Shown here: positions 1 through 7,848 of the stretch, one piece after another | How the letters are laid out: each line of letters begins with the position of its first letter | Position numbering within the stretch: position 1 is the stretch's first letter | From: Neobacillus ginsengisoli | GTDB lineage: Bacteria > Bacillota > Bacilli > Bacillales_B > DSM-18226 | Reading direction: 5' to 3' | NCBI RefSeq assembly: GCF_030813055.1 | Contig: NZ_JAUSTW010000012.1 | Coordinates: 1 to 64,000 of the forward strand | DNA: 64,000 nucleotides | Translations under genes and position numbers: made by a program | The notes under the pieces: model-generated | The model's database searches: none | Seen by the model: the letters and a program-made list of their open reading frames with translations, nothing else | Told to the model about the DNA's origin: nothing

Positions 1-10
1 TCTCCAAGAA
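1..10 (-). rRNA. 16S rRNA, first bases only (partial)
   Basis: Read on the minus strand, the last bases before the window edge are TTCTTGGAGA, which match the 5' end of Bacillus 16S rRNA just before GTTTGATCCTGG. The rest of the gene lies outside the window. The rrn promoters and leader immediately upstream support the call; the exact mature end cannot be fixed from so few bases. Confidence 0.55.
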
Positions 11-147
11 AGTTGATTAGCTCATAAAAGTTACGTTGGCTCAGCTTCACTTTCATACGAAAGATTCACTGATAGTTATTGTTTGTTTGCACGATTTTGT
101 TTGTTTAGTTTTCAAAGAGCTATTTACTCCATCGCCCAAAAGCGACT
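11..147 (-). promoter_or_regulatory. pre-16S rRNA leader with boxA-like antitermination site
   Basis: This is the transcribed leader between promoter P2 and 16S rRNA. On the minus strand it contains GCTCTTTGAAAACTAA (105-120), the characteristic Bacillus rrn leader motif that includes the boxA-type site bound by Nus factors for rRNA antitermination and processing. It is not protein coding. The order promoter, boxA, 16S is what is seen at B. subtilis rrn operons, including the one that follows pdaB. Confidence 0.8.
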
Positions 148-152
148 TTATT

Positions 153-181
153 AATATATCATCTGCAAAACTTAATGTCAA
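153..181 (-). promoter_or_regulatory. rrn promoter P2 (sigma-A)
   Basis: Minus strand -35 TTGACA (176-181) and -10 TATATT (153-158) are separated by exactly 17 bases. It is the promoter proximal to the 16S leader. The sequence just after the -10 box is nearly identical to that after P1, as in tandem rrn promoters of Bacillus. Confidence 0.9.
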
Positions 182-224
182 CAACTTTTTTTAAGTCGTT
201 TTATTGTCAGCAGCGACGCTTATT

Positions 225-253
225 AATATACCAAGATAATATATAATTGTCAA
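225..253 (-). promoter_or_regulatory. rrn promoter P1 (sigma-A)
   Basis: Minus strand -35 TTGACA (248-253) and -10 TATATT (225-230) with a 17-base spacer, 72 bp upstream of P2. Tandem promoters of this quality are typical of rRNA operons. The flanking region is AT-rich, consistent with an UP element. Confidence 0.88.
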
Positions 254-287
254 TTGAATTTCATAAAATAAAAATGAAGTTTTCAAT

Positions 288-518
288 TTATCCTTTTTTT
301 CTACCTTTCCTGTCTTTTCTTATATATTTTAAACATTCATTCGGTGAAGCAACCCTTCTAAATAATGTAAACAGCACCTTATATCGCTCTTCCATTGCTC
401 TTTTAACTATATGATCAATCCGTTCATCCCTAAGATCAAATAAAATTTCGTCCATTTCCCGTTTGATTAAATATTCCATTTCTTTTATTTCCTTGTCATT
501 AATTAAAAATCCTATCAT
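288..518 (-). CDS. small conserved-looking hypothetical protein, 76 aa
   Basis: The chosen ATG (516-518) follows AGGTGG with a 7-base gap. An upstream in-frame ATG would add 16 residues but has no ribosome binding site. The protein is highly charged and predicted helical, begins MIGFLINDKEIKEMEYLIKR, and ends in a lysine/arginine-rich tail. There is no signal peptide or membrane segment. It is divergent from pdaB and sits just upstream of the rrn promoters. I have the impression of similar small proteins beside pdaB in other Bacillaceae, but cannot name a family. Function unknown. Confidence 0.65.
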   Translation of the reverse strand: MIGFLINDKEIKEMEYLIKREMDEILFDLRDERIDHIVKRAMEERYKVLFTLFRRVASPNECLKYIRKDRKGRKKG

Positions 519-657
519 TGAAGCACCACCTGTGGAAATATATCTAGTTCTAGTAGTCTTTTCCAATTCCTTGAATTTTATAATTAAATTCTCAAATCAT
601 ATTATTAAAAAAACAAGCATAGGTTTAGACAAGGATGGAATGGACGAGGTGGTATTC

Positions 658-1410
658 ATGAATTTCTTTTTTGTATTAAACGGAAAGGCTTTAAAGAATA
701 TTTCATTAATTCTAATTGCTGCATTTTTTACAGCATGGTTCCTCTACATGGAAAACCTTGCTCAAATTCCTGTCTTTTCAACCAAGGATGGCCCAAAGGC
801 TGTTTATCGGGGAGAAAAGGACTTGGCACTCACCTTCGATATCGGTTGGGGTGATGAAAAGGCAGAGCCTATTTTAGATACTTTAAAAAAGGAAAACGTA
901 AAATCTGCTACCTTCTTCTTGGCAGGATCTTGGGCAGAAAGGCATCCCGATATTGTAACCAGGATCGAAAAAGATGGCTTTGAAATTGGTATTCTTGGCT
1001 ACGCTTATGTTGATTATCAGGATTTAGAGGATGCTGAAATAAGCAAAGATATTTCAAAGGCACAAGAAGTTTTCAAAAAGTTGAATGTTAAGGATATTAA
1101 ACTTTTACGAGCACCGACAGGTCATTTTGACGAGCGAACCTTAAAGATTGCTGAAAGAAACGGATATACTGTCGTGCATTGGAGTGTGGATTCAAAGGAT
1201 TGGACCAATCCAGGTGTAGATACAATCGTTAAAAATGTGAAAACGGCAACTAAAGGTGATATTGTCCTTCTTCACGCCTCAGATTCAGCAAAACAAACCG
1301 CAATGGCACTGCCGCAAATTTTAAAGGATATTCGCACCAAAGGATTAAAGCTTGTATCCGCTTCTGAAATGATTGCTAATGGGAATGTACAGTCGAAGGA
1401 AATTAATTAG
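658..1410 (+). CDS. pdaB: polysaccharide deacetylase-family sporulation protein PdaB
   Basis: PdaB is needed in B. subtilis for maintaining spores after completion of spore cortex formation. The 250-aa protein has an N-terminal membrane anchor (about residues 12-32) followed by a NodB-type domain from about residue 55. The first NodB motif reads TFDIGWGDE instead of TFDDG, and the metal-binding H-S/T-x-x-H motif is replaced by a glycine/tyrosine stretch. This is the usual state in PdaB, so classical deacetylase activity is doubtful. The start is set at 658, after AGGTGG; an upstream in-frame ATG at 463 lies within the divergent small gene. The gene converges on kbaA across a shared terminator. 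A possible late-sporulation -10 CATATTA lies at 598-604, without a well-spaced -35. Confidence 0.95.
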   Translation: MNFFFVLNGKALKNISLILIAAFFTAWFLYMENLAQIPVFSTKDGPKAVYRGEKDLALTFDIGWGDEKAEPILDTLKKENVKSATFFLAGSWAERHPDIVTRIEKDGFEIGILGYAYVDYQDLEDAEISKDISKAQEVFKKLNVKDIKLLRAPTGHFDERTLKIAERNGYTVVHWSVDSKDWTNPGVDTIVKNVKTATKGDIVLLHASDSAKQTAMALPQILKDIRTKGLKLVSASEMIANGNVQSKEIN

Positions 1411-1426
1411 AAGGCTTCATAATAAC

Positions 1427-1460
1427 AAAACCGCCCATTTTAAATGGACGGTTTTTTGTT
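1427..1460. terminator. bidirectional terminator between pdaB and kbaA
   Basis: Stem AAAACCGCCCATTT / AAATGGACGGTTTT with one mismatch and a short loop. A T run follows on the plus strand and an A run precedes, so it can terminate both convergent genes. The kbaA stop codon lies inside it. Confidence 0.85.
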
Positions 1461-2123
1461 CATTTTATTTTTCGGGATATCATTTGCAGCACCGGATTGA
1501 AGAACACGCTTCTGTCTATCCTGCTCTGATCGTGAATTCAGTTTATGAAGTATTAATAATTGGTATGCATTGCAGGCCATTAATGCAAACATCATAAGAT
1601 AAAGCCAACTTTTTTCATTCACCCGAAGAACTGGTACCCATTCCACTAATGTCACAACGATCATGACGAAGAGAGCCGGGATAAAAGCCGATTGATTGGT
1701 TTGCTTAAGTTTAAACCAAGCAACAATCAGACCGCCCAACAAAAGAATTACCGCGGGAAGAAAATACGGTAAAATTGTATCACCCGTTTTGGCAAAATTA
1801 ACGTATCGTAAATAAACTAAGTCAAATAAAGCAAATAAAATAAGCACGGCTTGAACAGCATTCCATAATGAAACGGATTTAAAAATGCCTAAGCCAAACC
1901 GATGTACGGTTAAATACGCAAAAAATCCCATTTGGCTTATGACGCTAAAAAGAAACCCCATAACAATTAACCAAATTGTAGTGGAGAGAATATCGATTAT
2001 TCTAAATTCAGTAAAATAGGGCTGAAACTCATTCCAGCGCACAATAAAACCCACAATAGCCGTCGTGAGCCCGCCTATTAATAATGTGGTCATAAACAAT
2101 TTTACCCAATTGCGGCTTGTCAC
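1440..2123 (-). CDS. kbaA: KinB signalling pathway activation protein KbaA
   Basis: KbaA is an integral membrane protein needed for activity of the sporulation kinase KinB in the phosphorelay. This 227-aa protein has about six hydrophobic segments spread along its length and a basic, polar C-terminal tail. The start is taken as GTG at 2121-2123, 8 bases after GGAGG; an in-frame TTG five codons upstream overlaps the ribosome binding site itself. Position between gerD and pdaB matches B. subtilis. Its 3' end runs into the shared terminator with pdaB. Confidence 0.93.
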   Translation of the reverse strand: MTSRNWVKLFMTTLLIGGLTTAIVGFIVRWNEFQPYFTEFRIIDILSTTIWLIVMGFLFSVISQMGFFAYLTVHRFGLGIFKSVSLWNAVQAVLILFALFDLVYLRYVNFAKTGDTILPYFLPAVILLLGGLIVAWFKLKQTNQSAFIPALFVMIVVTLVEWVPVLRVNEKSWLYLMMFALMACNAYQLLILHKLNSRSEQDRQKRVLQSGAANDIPKNKMNKKPSI

Positions 2124-2206
2124 ACTTTTTTCCTCCAAAATTAAAAATAAATTCCTTTTGATTGTACCAATCCAATTTTTAAAAATCTACATTTAGAATT
2201 TACTTA

Positions 2207-2237
2207 CGAATAATCTAGGCTTAATTTCTCCATCCTA
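2207..2237 (+). promoter_or_regulatory. candidate sigma-G promoter of gerD
   Basis: CGAATA (2207-2212) and CATCCTA (2231-2237), 18 bases apart, each differ by one base from the sigma-G consensus TGAATA / CATACTA. gerD is a known forespore gene, which makes the match credible. Confidence 0.5.
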
Positions 2238-2271
2238 AAATTAAGGACTCTTATGTGAAAGGAGCTTTTCA

Positions 2272-2904
2272 ATGAAAGTAAAAAGTACATTGCTCCTCCT
2301 CCTCATTATGGTGTTTCTAACGAGCTGTTCTTCGAAAGAGTCAAGTAGTGGAGGACAAGTGGATTACGACCAAACCAAAAAAATGGTCGTTGATATTCTC
2401 AAAACAGATGAGGGTAAGAAAGCAATTCAAGATGTTATGTCGGATGACAAAATGAAAGAAAAACTGATTATGGATCAAAAGGTGGTAACTGACACCATTC
2501 AGCAAACCCTTACTTCTGATAAAGCAACAGAATTTTGGAAAAAAACCTTTAGTGACGCTAAATTTGCTCAGGGTGTCGCTAAAAACATGAAATCCGAAAA
2601 TCAACAATTACTTAAAGCATTAATGAATGATCCAGAATACAGAAACATGATGATTCAAGTTTTTAAAGAGCCCGCCATTCAGCAAGAGCTGACTGATGCT
2701 CTAAAAAGTAAAGACTATCGTGCACACCTTCAACAAGTGATTACTGAAACAGTGGACAGTCCGCTTTTTAAAGTTAAAATCCAAGATATACTTATAAAGG
2801 CAGCAGAGGATTTGAAAGGCAAGTCTAGCGGAAAAAGCGATTCAGGAGGAAGCCAATCTAGCGGGCAAAATAAAGCCGGAGGACAATCCAGCAGCGGAGC
2901 GTAA
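2272..2904 (+). CDS. gerD: spore germination lipoprotein GerD
   Basis: GerD is a forespore inner-membrane lipoprotein needed to cluster nutrient germinant receptors into the germinosome. The 210-aa product has a lipoprotein signal with lipobox LTSC (Cys19), a helical central domain (about 30-180) and a low-complexity Ser/Gly/Gln/Lys tail (about 180-210). AAAGGAG precedes the ATG. It stands alone between kbaA and salA, transcribed opposite to both, with its own sigma-G-like promoter and a terminator shared with salA. Confidence 0.95.
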   Translation: MKVKSTLLLLLIMVFLTSCSSKESSSGGQVDYDQTKKMVVDILKTDEGKKAIQDVMSDDKMKEKLIMDQKVVTDTIQQTLTSDKATEFWKKTFSDAKFAQGVAKNMKSENQQLLKALMNDPEYRNMMIQVFKEPAIQQELTDALKSKDYRAHLQQVITETVDSPLFKVKIQDILIKAAEDLKGKSSGKSDSGGSQSSGQNKAGGQSSSGA

Positions 2905-2912
2905 ACCAAATA

Positions 2913-2947
2913 AAAAGGCTGACCATTTAAACCAAGGGTCAGCCTTT
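2913..2947. terminator. bidirectional terminator between gerD and salA
   Basis: AAAGGCTGACC and GGTCAGCCTTT form a perfect 11-bp stem around a roughly 13-base loop, with T-rich flanks usable in both directions. The two convergent genes end on either side. Confidence 0.85.
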
Positions 2948-2954
2948 CATTAAT

Positions 2955-4007
2955 TTATTTTTTAATCAGACTTGTAACTTTTTCAGCGATTTCCAGATAT
3001 ATTTTTCCTAACGGATGATCCTCTTGATAGATCGATGGTGCAAAGTCCCCTTCATTCCAATCCGGTTGATTCAACGGTAAGCGTCCAAGAACTTCGGTAT
3101 TTAATTCCTCTGCCAGTTTATCCCCGCCGCCTTGACCGAATACATATTCTTTCTCACCGGTCAGCTTACTTTCAAAATACGCCATATTTTCAATAACACC
3201 AAGAATCTCATGGTCAGTCCGAAGTGCCATCGCACCTGCACGTGCAGCTACAAATGCAGCAGTTGGATGCGGGGTTGTCACGATGATTTCCTTGCACGCC
3301 GGAAGCATTGTATGAACGTCTAATGCGACATCTCCCGTTCCCGGCGGTAAATCTAATAGCAAGTAATCAAGCTCTCCCCACTCCACTTCATTAAAGAAGC
3401 TGTTTAACATTTTTCCTAACATCGGACCGCGCCAGATAATAGGTGCATTATCTTCGACAAAGAAGCCCATAGATATGACCTGAACGCCAAAACGGTCAAC
3501 GGGAATGATTTTTTCTCCTCTTACTACAGGTCTTTTTGTAATTCCCATCATATCAGGAACACTAAAACCATAAATATCGGCGTCAATTAACCCGACTTTT
3601 TTACCTAAACGGGCCAGGGCAACAGCCAGATTTACTGAAACGGTTGATTTACCTACCCCGCCTTTTCCGCTCGCAATGGCGATAAAAGTTGTATCAGATG
3701 TTAGCAGGCTTTTCTCTTTTGTTTCAGGTGCAGTTTGACGATGCTGCGCTAATACTTCTTCAGAAAGCTCGCTGAAACGGATGCCCACAGTTTCAGCGCC
3801 TGCTTCTTTTAACAAATTGACGATTTGTGTTTGCAGCTGTAATTGTTCGGCAGTGCCTGTTTTGGCGATTGCCACTTTAACACTTACGTGGTTTTTTTCT
3901 TCTTTTATTTTAATTTCCTCAATGGCATTTAATTCAGCTAATGTTTTATGTAAAAATGGCTCTTTAAGGCTGCCAAGTACCTCTTGTATTTTCACTTCTG
4001 TTAACAT
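2955..4007 (-). CDS. salA: Mrp/NBP35-family P-loop ATPase SalA
   Basis: The 350-aa protein has an N-terminal MIP18-type (DUF59) domain (about residues 1-85) and a ParA/Mrp P-loop domain with the deviant Walker A GKGGVGKS starting at about residue 114. Mrp proteins usually carry a C-terminal CxxC that holds a bridging Fe-S cluster. Here the equivalent stretch is MAYFESKLTGEKEYVFG, without cysteines, as in B. subtilis SalA, which represses scoC and so raises protease expression. A regulatory rather than Fe-S carrier role is therefore favoured. It lies between gerD and cwlD as in B. subtilis. Confidence 0.93.
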   Translation of the reverse strand: MLTEVKIQEVLGSLKEPFLHKTLAELNAIEEIKIKEEKNHVSVKVAIAKTGTAEQLQLQTQIVNLLKEAGAETVGIRFSELSEEVLAQHRQTAPETKEKSLLTSDTTFIAIASGKGGVGKSTVSVNLAVALARLGKKVGLIDADIYGFSVPDMMGITKRPVVRGEKIIPVDRFGVQVISMGFFVEDNAPIIWRGPMLGKMLNSFFNEVEWGELDYLLLDLPPGTGDVALDVHTMLPACKEIIVTTPHPTAAFVAARAGAMALRTDHEILGVIENMAYFESKLTGEKEYVFGQGGGDKLAEELNTEVLGRLPLNQPDWNEGDFAPSIYQEDHPLGKIYLEIAEKVTSLIKK

Positions 4008-4133
4008 CTATAAAACACCTCACCATATGAATTCGTTTCCATTATTCAGTATACCATATCCGTTAATGGAAGCAGTTAAATGAATCACACACAAACACAT
4101 CTTCACGTTTGAAACTCCATTTTAATATACATG

Positions 4134-4165
4134 TAAAAAAATAGAAGGTGTTTATCGCACCTTCT
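4134..4165 (-). terminator. terminator of cwlD
   Basis: Minus strand stem AGAAGGTG / CACCTTCT with a 7-base loop, followed by a T-rich run. It begins directly at the cwlD stop codon. Confidence 0.85.
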
Positions 4166-4888
4166 TTAATCTTTTTCTTTTATTTCTTTTTCATTCGTAA
4201 AATAACGAATTATTCCTTTATAAATCGATGCCGCCACTTTTTCTTGGTAGGAATCCTTTTTTAAATTCGCCTTTTCTTTAGGATTTGATAAAAATCCTAC
4301 TTCAACCAATACTCCGGGCTTTTTCGCATTTTTTAATATATATACTTGACCTAACTGCTTTGCTTTACGTGTGGTATTCCCCAAGTTTTTGCGAAGCTCA
4401 TCTTGAATAAATTTTGCCGCCTTTGCATTTTCTTCATGTTGGGGAGCGTAGAAGGTTTGTGCGCCGCTCCATCGGGAAGAAGGAATGGCATTTAAATGGA
4501 TGCTTACAAAAAAATCATTATCAGCATCATTAATTAATTTTAATCGTTTTTTTAGGTCTTCCACTTTTCTTCTGCTGTAGCCCCGTGTATCAGGATCCGC
4601 TAAATCGATATCTGAATCGCGTGTCATATTCACAAGAGCACCTTGCTGTTGAAGATAATCCCTTACTTTTAATGAAATTGATAAGGCTATATCTTTTTCA
4701 AGTGTTTGATCGGTTCCGGCACCACCATCGGGTCCACCATGTCCGGGATCAACTAAAATGATTTTCCCTGATAATGGAAGATTCCATGATTTCCACGAAT
4801 CATTTTCCATAAAATCGTGTTGTAGAATAAGAAATAAAATAATTAATCCTACAGAAAAACCGATGATTTTCAATCTTCGCTTTAACAA
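4166..4888 (-). CDS. cwlD: N-acetylmuramoyl-L-alanine amidase CwlD
   Basis: CwlD removes the peptide side chain from muramic acid during spore cortex synthesis, the first step towards muramic-delta-lactam. An N-terminal membrane segment is followed by an Amidase_3 domain with its zinc and catalytic motifs: DPGHGGPDGG, TLEKDIA, SIHLNA and VEVGFLSN. The start is ambiguous. TTG at 4886-4888 has AAGGA at good spacing and aligns with the B. subtilis N-terminus. An ATG three codons upstream overlaps that site, and a further ATG at 4919-4921 lacks one. It follows ybaK and precedes salA. Confidence 0.92.
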   Translation of the reverse strand: MLKRRLKIIGFSVGLIILFLILQHDFMENDSWKSWNLPLSGKIILVDPGHGGPDGGAGTDQTLEKDIALSISLKVRDYLQQQGALVNMTRDSDIDLADPDTRGYSRRKVEDLKKRLKLINDADNDFFVSIHLNAIPSSRWSGAQTFYAPQHEENAKAAKFIQDELRKNLGNTTRKAKQLGQVYILKNAKKPGVLVEVGFLSNPKEKANLKKDSYQEKVAASIYKGIIRYFTNEKEIKEKD

Positions 4889-4969
4889 CCAAATCATTCC
4901 TTCCCGCTCGTCCATGTTCATTTAACTATATGGGACAAGAACACTTTTTAGAACAGGAAGAAAGAAATG

Positions 4970-4993
4970 CTCTAACGCCATTGGGCGCTAGAG
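4970..4993. repeat. palindrome CTCTAACGCC / GGGCGCTAGAG between ybaK and cwlD
   Basis: A near-perfect inverted repeat with a 3-base centre and no T tract, so not a convincing terminator. The GCGCTAGAG arm resembles the ends of the dispersed GCGCTGGAGCTAGACA repeats elsewhere in this window and may be a degraded copy. Confidence 0.4.
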
Positions 4994-5009
4994 ACGGACA
5001 ATTATCAAA

Positions 5010-5453
5010 TTAGTGTAGGCGGAGCTTATGACGTCTTTGGCCTTTATCAAACCCTTCCCTCCACCAGACATGAACATACTGTTCACATAAATAATAAAGG
5101 GATTCACTCATGGTTCCTTCTTCGCCATTCCCCCAATAAAGTAAAAAGTTAAACAAAGTATCAATCAAATGGTTCTCTTCTTTATTGCAGCGTGACCGAA
5201 CTTCCTCCAAGTCTTCTCCGTGGTAGCCGAATTTACTAAATTTCGCTCCTAATAAATAAGCCTCAAGAGCAACATCATAACAAGCTTCCTCAATTCCGGT
5301 ATTCATAACAAAGCTCGAAGCAATTCTCGTTGAACCGAAATATTGTTTAACTCTTTCCTTCAACATATTGATGGATAAGTCCCGTAAAACGGAACGCTCG
5401 TATTTAATTTGTTTTTCCCGACGCTTTTCTTTAAAGGTTGTAATTACATTCAC
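5010..5453 (-). CDS. ybaK: YbaK family protein (DUF2521), function unknown
   Basis: A 147-aa soluble, charged, mostly helical protein matching B. subtilis YbaK in position (upstream of cwlD) and general sequence. There is no signal peptide or catalytic motif that I recognise. A GAGGTGA site precedes the ATG at a slightly long distance. In B. subtilis it is a neighbour of cwlD and may share sporulation-stage transcription. Function unknown. Confidence 0.88.
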   Translation of the reverse strand: MNVITTFKEKRREKQIKYERSVLRDLSINMLKERVKQYFGSTRIASSFVMNTGIEEACYDVALEAYLLGAKFSKFGYHGEDLEEVRSRCNKEENHLIDTLFNFLLYWGNGEEGTMSESLYYLCEQYVHVWWREGFDKGQRRHKLRLH

Positions 5454-5635
5454 TCACTTTTCACCTCTTAGAACTATTTTTCATCCCTTGTTCATAAGAA
5501 ATGCAAAGTACTCACCGTTTTCCATTTCCAATTTTTTAAGCCCCAAAAGTTGGTAGGAAAGAGAGATTTTTTTATTTTAAGGCGTCATTAATTTTTGTTA
5601 CGTGAAAGATCAAAAATTTTATTTTTTTAAAATAA

Positions 5636-5672
5636 AAAGACCCTCAACCATAATAGGATTGAAAGCCTTTAA
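5636..5672 (-). terminator. terminator of the yebC-family gene
   Basis: Minus strand GGCTTTCAATCC pairs with GGTTGAGGGTC (several G-U pairs), followed by TTTTTATTTT. It closely resembles the terminator after rpsI (9640-9670) and its duplicate (6537-6571). Confidence 0.8.
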
Positions 5673-5683
5673 ACTTTGATTTA

Positions 5684-6403
5684 TTATTCGCCTAGATCGA
5701 CATTGTGGTAAACTTGCTGGACATCTTCTAAGTCTTCTAATGCATCAATCATTTTTTCAAATTTCGCTTGTGCATCTTCCGGAAGGGTTACATCATTTTG
5801 GGCAAGCATCGTTAGTTCCGCTACTGTAAATTCAGTTATACCCGCATTTTTGAATGCTTCTTGTACGGCATGGAACTGGTCAGGTTCAGCATAAACGATG
5901 ACCGCTTCATCTTCTTCGGCAATGTCACGTACGTCTACGTCTGCTTCCATTAAAAGTTCAAGCACCTCATCAGCTGTTTTCCCTTCTACACCGATAACAG
6001 CCGTTGCATCAAACATATAGGCTACTGATCCGCTTACCCCCATATTACCGCCGTTTTTACCAAATGCAGCACGCACATCTGATGCCGTACGGTTTACGTT
6101 ATTGGTCAGTGCATCAACAATGACCATTGAACCGCTTGGACCAAAGCCTTCATATCGAAGTTCAGTATAGCTCTCTTCTGAACCGCCTTTTGCTTTATCA
6201 ATCGCACGGTCAATAATGTGTTTCGGCACATTATAGGTTTTTGCCCGCTCAAGTACAAACCTTAAAGCCTGATTGGATTCCGGATTGGGTTCACCTTGCT
6301 TTGCTGCTACATAAATTTCAACGCCGAATTTTGCATAAATACGACTTGTATTTGCATCCTTTGAAGCTTTTTTTTCTTTAATATTGTTCCACTTACGCCC
6401 CAT
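5684..6403 (-). CDS. yeeI: YebC/PmpR-family protein (YeeI-like)
   Basis: A 239-aa protein of the YebC/TACO1 family, starting [16 protein letters not shown] as in B. subtilis YeeI. Family members have been described as transcriptional regulators, and more recently as factors that assist ribosomes at difficult sequences such as proline stretches. The whole family length is present with no damage. The start is ATG 6401-6403; three extra upstream codons from a GTG are possible but unlike the family. It lies between ybaK and the rpsI-linked island; B. subtilis yeeI is not in this cluster, so the local order differs. Confidence 0.93.
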   Translation of the reverse strand: MGRKWNNIKEKKASKDANTSRIYAKFGVEIYVAAKQGEPNPESNQALRFVLERAKTYNVPKHIIDRAIDKAKGGSEESYTELRYEGFGPSGSMVIVDALTNNVNRTASDVRAAFGKNGGNMGVSGSVAYMFDATAVIGVEGKTADEVLELLMEADVDVRDIAEEDEAVIVYAEPDQFHAVQEAFKNAGITEFTVAELTMLAQNDVTLPEDAQAKFEKMIDALEDLEDVQQVYHNVDLGE

Positions 6404-6536
6404 TATGAACACTCTCTTTCCACTTTGAATCTAAACAATTAATACGATTTAAATTGATTGCTTTCATTCCAGATAATATTATACAACAATTGCATAATTT
6501 CTACAAAATGTGGTCAAAAGCTGATGCTATTCATAA

Positions 6537-6571
6537 AAAAGACCCCCAACCAGTAAAGGTTGAGAGTCTTA
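6537..6571 (-). terminator. duplicated rpsI-type terminator
   Basis: Minus strand AAGACTCTCAACC pairs with GGTTGGGGGTCTT, followed by TTTTT. It is the copy of the rpsI terminator carried by the left repeat. Confidence 0.75.
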
Positions 6572-6586
6572 AAATGCCAAAAATGA

Positions 6587-6650
6587 ACGTTTTGAGAACT
6601 AAGGCGCACGACGGGCACCTTTAAGACCGTATTTTTTTCGCTCTTTTATG
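6587..6650 (-). pseudogene. rpsI 3'-end fragment with nonsense mutation
   Basis: Minus strand codons read [15 protein letters not shown], stop, FSKR. This is the S9 C-terminus with the Gln codon changed to TAG, and its natural stop is lost. The fragment has no start and cannot be a functional gene. It is the far copy of the rpsI end generated by integration. Confidence 0.85.
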
Positions 6651-6732
6651 TGTGTTTTTATATGAAGAAACACGGAAAAAACAATTCTTATCATGTCAAC
6701 ATTTAAGCAAAAAAGTGTCTTATATAGGCACC

Positions 6733-7440
6733 TTATTTACGGAATATGGAGAAAAGCCACCCCCATTTTTCATTTGGTTTTTGTATCGCTCCTTCTAAAC
6801 GTTTATTAAAGTCATTTTGTGAACGCCATTCATTTTTCTGTTCGTCCCGCATATTTTGTATTTCTCTTTGTAAGAATTCGCTTTTTTGTTTTTCTTGTTG
6901 CAGCAATGTTTCGTAATGAGTCCTTTGTTGTTCAGATAATTTTTCAATTTTAGCATTTGTTTTTTGCGCTGAATTTCCAATATTAGAACTTAAATCATGA
7001 TGATCTTGGTGAAGCCGGGAAACTGATGTTTTAAGCTGAGACATATCGTTTATCACTTGGACATTCATTTCACGTGTGGCTGCGAGTTCATTGGCTAAAA
7101 AAGTTAATATCTCTTTTAATTGATGGGGATCGGGGGGTAAATTGTCATATGTATCGGGTATCGCAATCTCTGTTTTAATTGATCCTTCTAATCTTTCTTT
7201 TTGTTGATATGCAAGGTCTTTAGCTGTATCGTCTAAGGGCTTGTCCGTATCGCGTAACGCTATAAGTGCTTCGATATCGGATTGAACAAAGATACGCCGG
7301 TCTCCATCTTTTAAAAACTCATATCCATTTCGTTCTAAAATTTGGCCATACTTTCGAACGGTGGGTGTTGCAATTCCCGCTTCTTCTGCAACCTCCTTGG
7401 AAGAGAAAGAACGTTCATTCGGTTGTATATCATATCGCAT
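6733..7440 (-). CDS. MerR-like HTH / DUF3967 protein of plasmids and integrative elements
   Basis: A 235-aa protein. Residues about 10-75 form a MerR-type winged HTH (SSKEVAEEAGIATPTVRKYG, then a wing with RRIF). Residues about 110-215 are a long coiled coil rich in Gln/Lys/Glu, and the end is a Trp-containing DUF3967-type tail (KWGWLFSIFRK). The layout resembles RacA and plasmid-borne DUF3967 proteins, which have been linked to DNA segregation or regulation; the function is inferred only. ATG follows AAAGGAGG. A TATCG-N5-CGATA palindrome lies upstream, and a decayed paralogue with a matching palindrome follows. Confidence 0.85.
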   Translation of the reverse strand: MRYDIQPNERSFSSKEVAEEAGIATPTVRKYGQILERNGYEFLKDGDRRIFVQSDIEALIALRDTDKPLDDTAKDLAYQQKERLEGSIKTEIAIPDTYDNLPPDPHQLKEILTFLANELAATREMNVQVINDMSQLKTSVSRLHQDHHDLSSNIGNSAQKTNAKIEKLSEQQRTHYETLLQQEKQKSEFLQREIQNMRDEQKNEWRSQNDFNKRLEGAIQKPNEKWGWLFSIFRK

Positions 7441-7494
7441 ATCGGACCTCCTTTTATATTAAATATGAGGGTTTTAGGATTTTTTTGCAAGTCA

Positions 7495-7509
7495 TATCGC
7501 CAGCCGATA
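7495..7509. promoter_or_regulatory. palindrome TATCG-N5-CGATA upstream of the MerR/DUF3967 gene
   Basis: Located about 55 bp upstream of the gene start and preceded by GGATTTTTTTGCAAG. The same arrangement recurs at 7849-7865 upstream of the decayed paralogue, so it is a candidate operator for this regulator. Confidence 0.5.
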
Positions 7510-7559
7510 CATGGGATGTATTACCGAGCTCTTCAAAGCAGGTCCCAAATTATGTTAAG

Positions 7560-7832
7560 AGATGCAGAGACATACCGTTTGTCAGGTGGACATTCATTTT
7601 ACGTGCAGCTCCGAGCTCATTGGCTAAAAACGTTAAAACTCATATAAATAATTAGTATCATGGGGTAAATTATCATATGTATCGGATATCGCAAGCTCTG
7701 TTTCATTTGATCCTTCTAATCTTTCTTTTTGTTGATACGTAAGACCTTTAGCTGTATCGTCTAGGGGCTTGCTGTATCGCGTACCGCTATAAGCTCTTCA
7801 TTGTCAGATTGAACAAGAATACGCCATTTTTG
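7560..7832 (-). pseudogene. decayed paralogue of the MerR/DUF3967 gene
   Basis: This stretch is clearly homologous to 7035-7310 inside the intact gene. For example, the segments for the Asp-Thr-Tyr-Asp-Asn and DPSNLSFCQQ-like regions recur, with long identical runs. It is interrupted by indels and stops, lacks the HTH-coding part and lacks the C-terminal coiled-coil end. Tandem duplication followed by decay is the simplest reading. Confidence 0.8.
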
Positions 7833-7848
7833 GATTTATTTGAAAGCT

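Larger units (their letters stand above)
6537..6650 (-). repeat. far copy of the rpsI 3' end plus terminator (candidate attachment-site repeat)
   Basis: This segment is a direct repeat of 9637-9752, the real 3' end of rpsI with its terminator. The shared order is the AAAAAAGACCCCCAACC hairpin, then ACGTTTTGAGAACT, then the codons for the last 20 or so S9 residues. The two copies differ at scattered positions. Together they flank the decayed island and look like attL and attR of an element that integrates into rpsI. Confidence 0.82.

Noticed and set aside
572..604. sigma-G promoter for pdaB (TGAATT / CATATTA)
   Set aside because: The spacer is 20 bases, longer than the usual 17-18, so it was not listed as a feature.
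463..657. N-terminal extension of pdaB from an upstream ATG at 463
   Set aside because: It overlaps the divergent small gene, has no ribosome binding site, and PdaB begins at the ATG at 658 after AGGTGG.
7266..7655. Plus-strand frames across the MerR/DUF3967 start region
   Set aside because: They are antisense to the intact HTH-coding region and to the decayed paralogue, with no binding site or recognisable domain.
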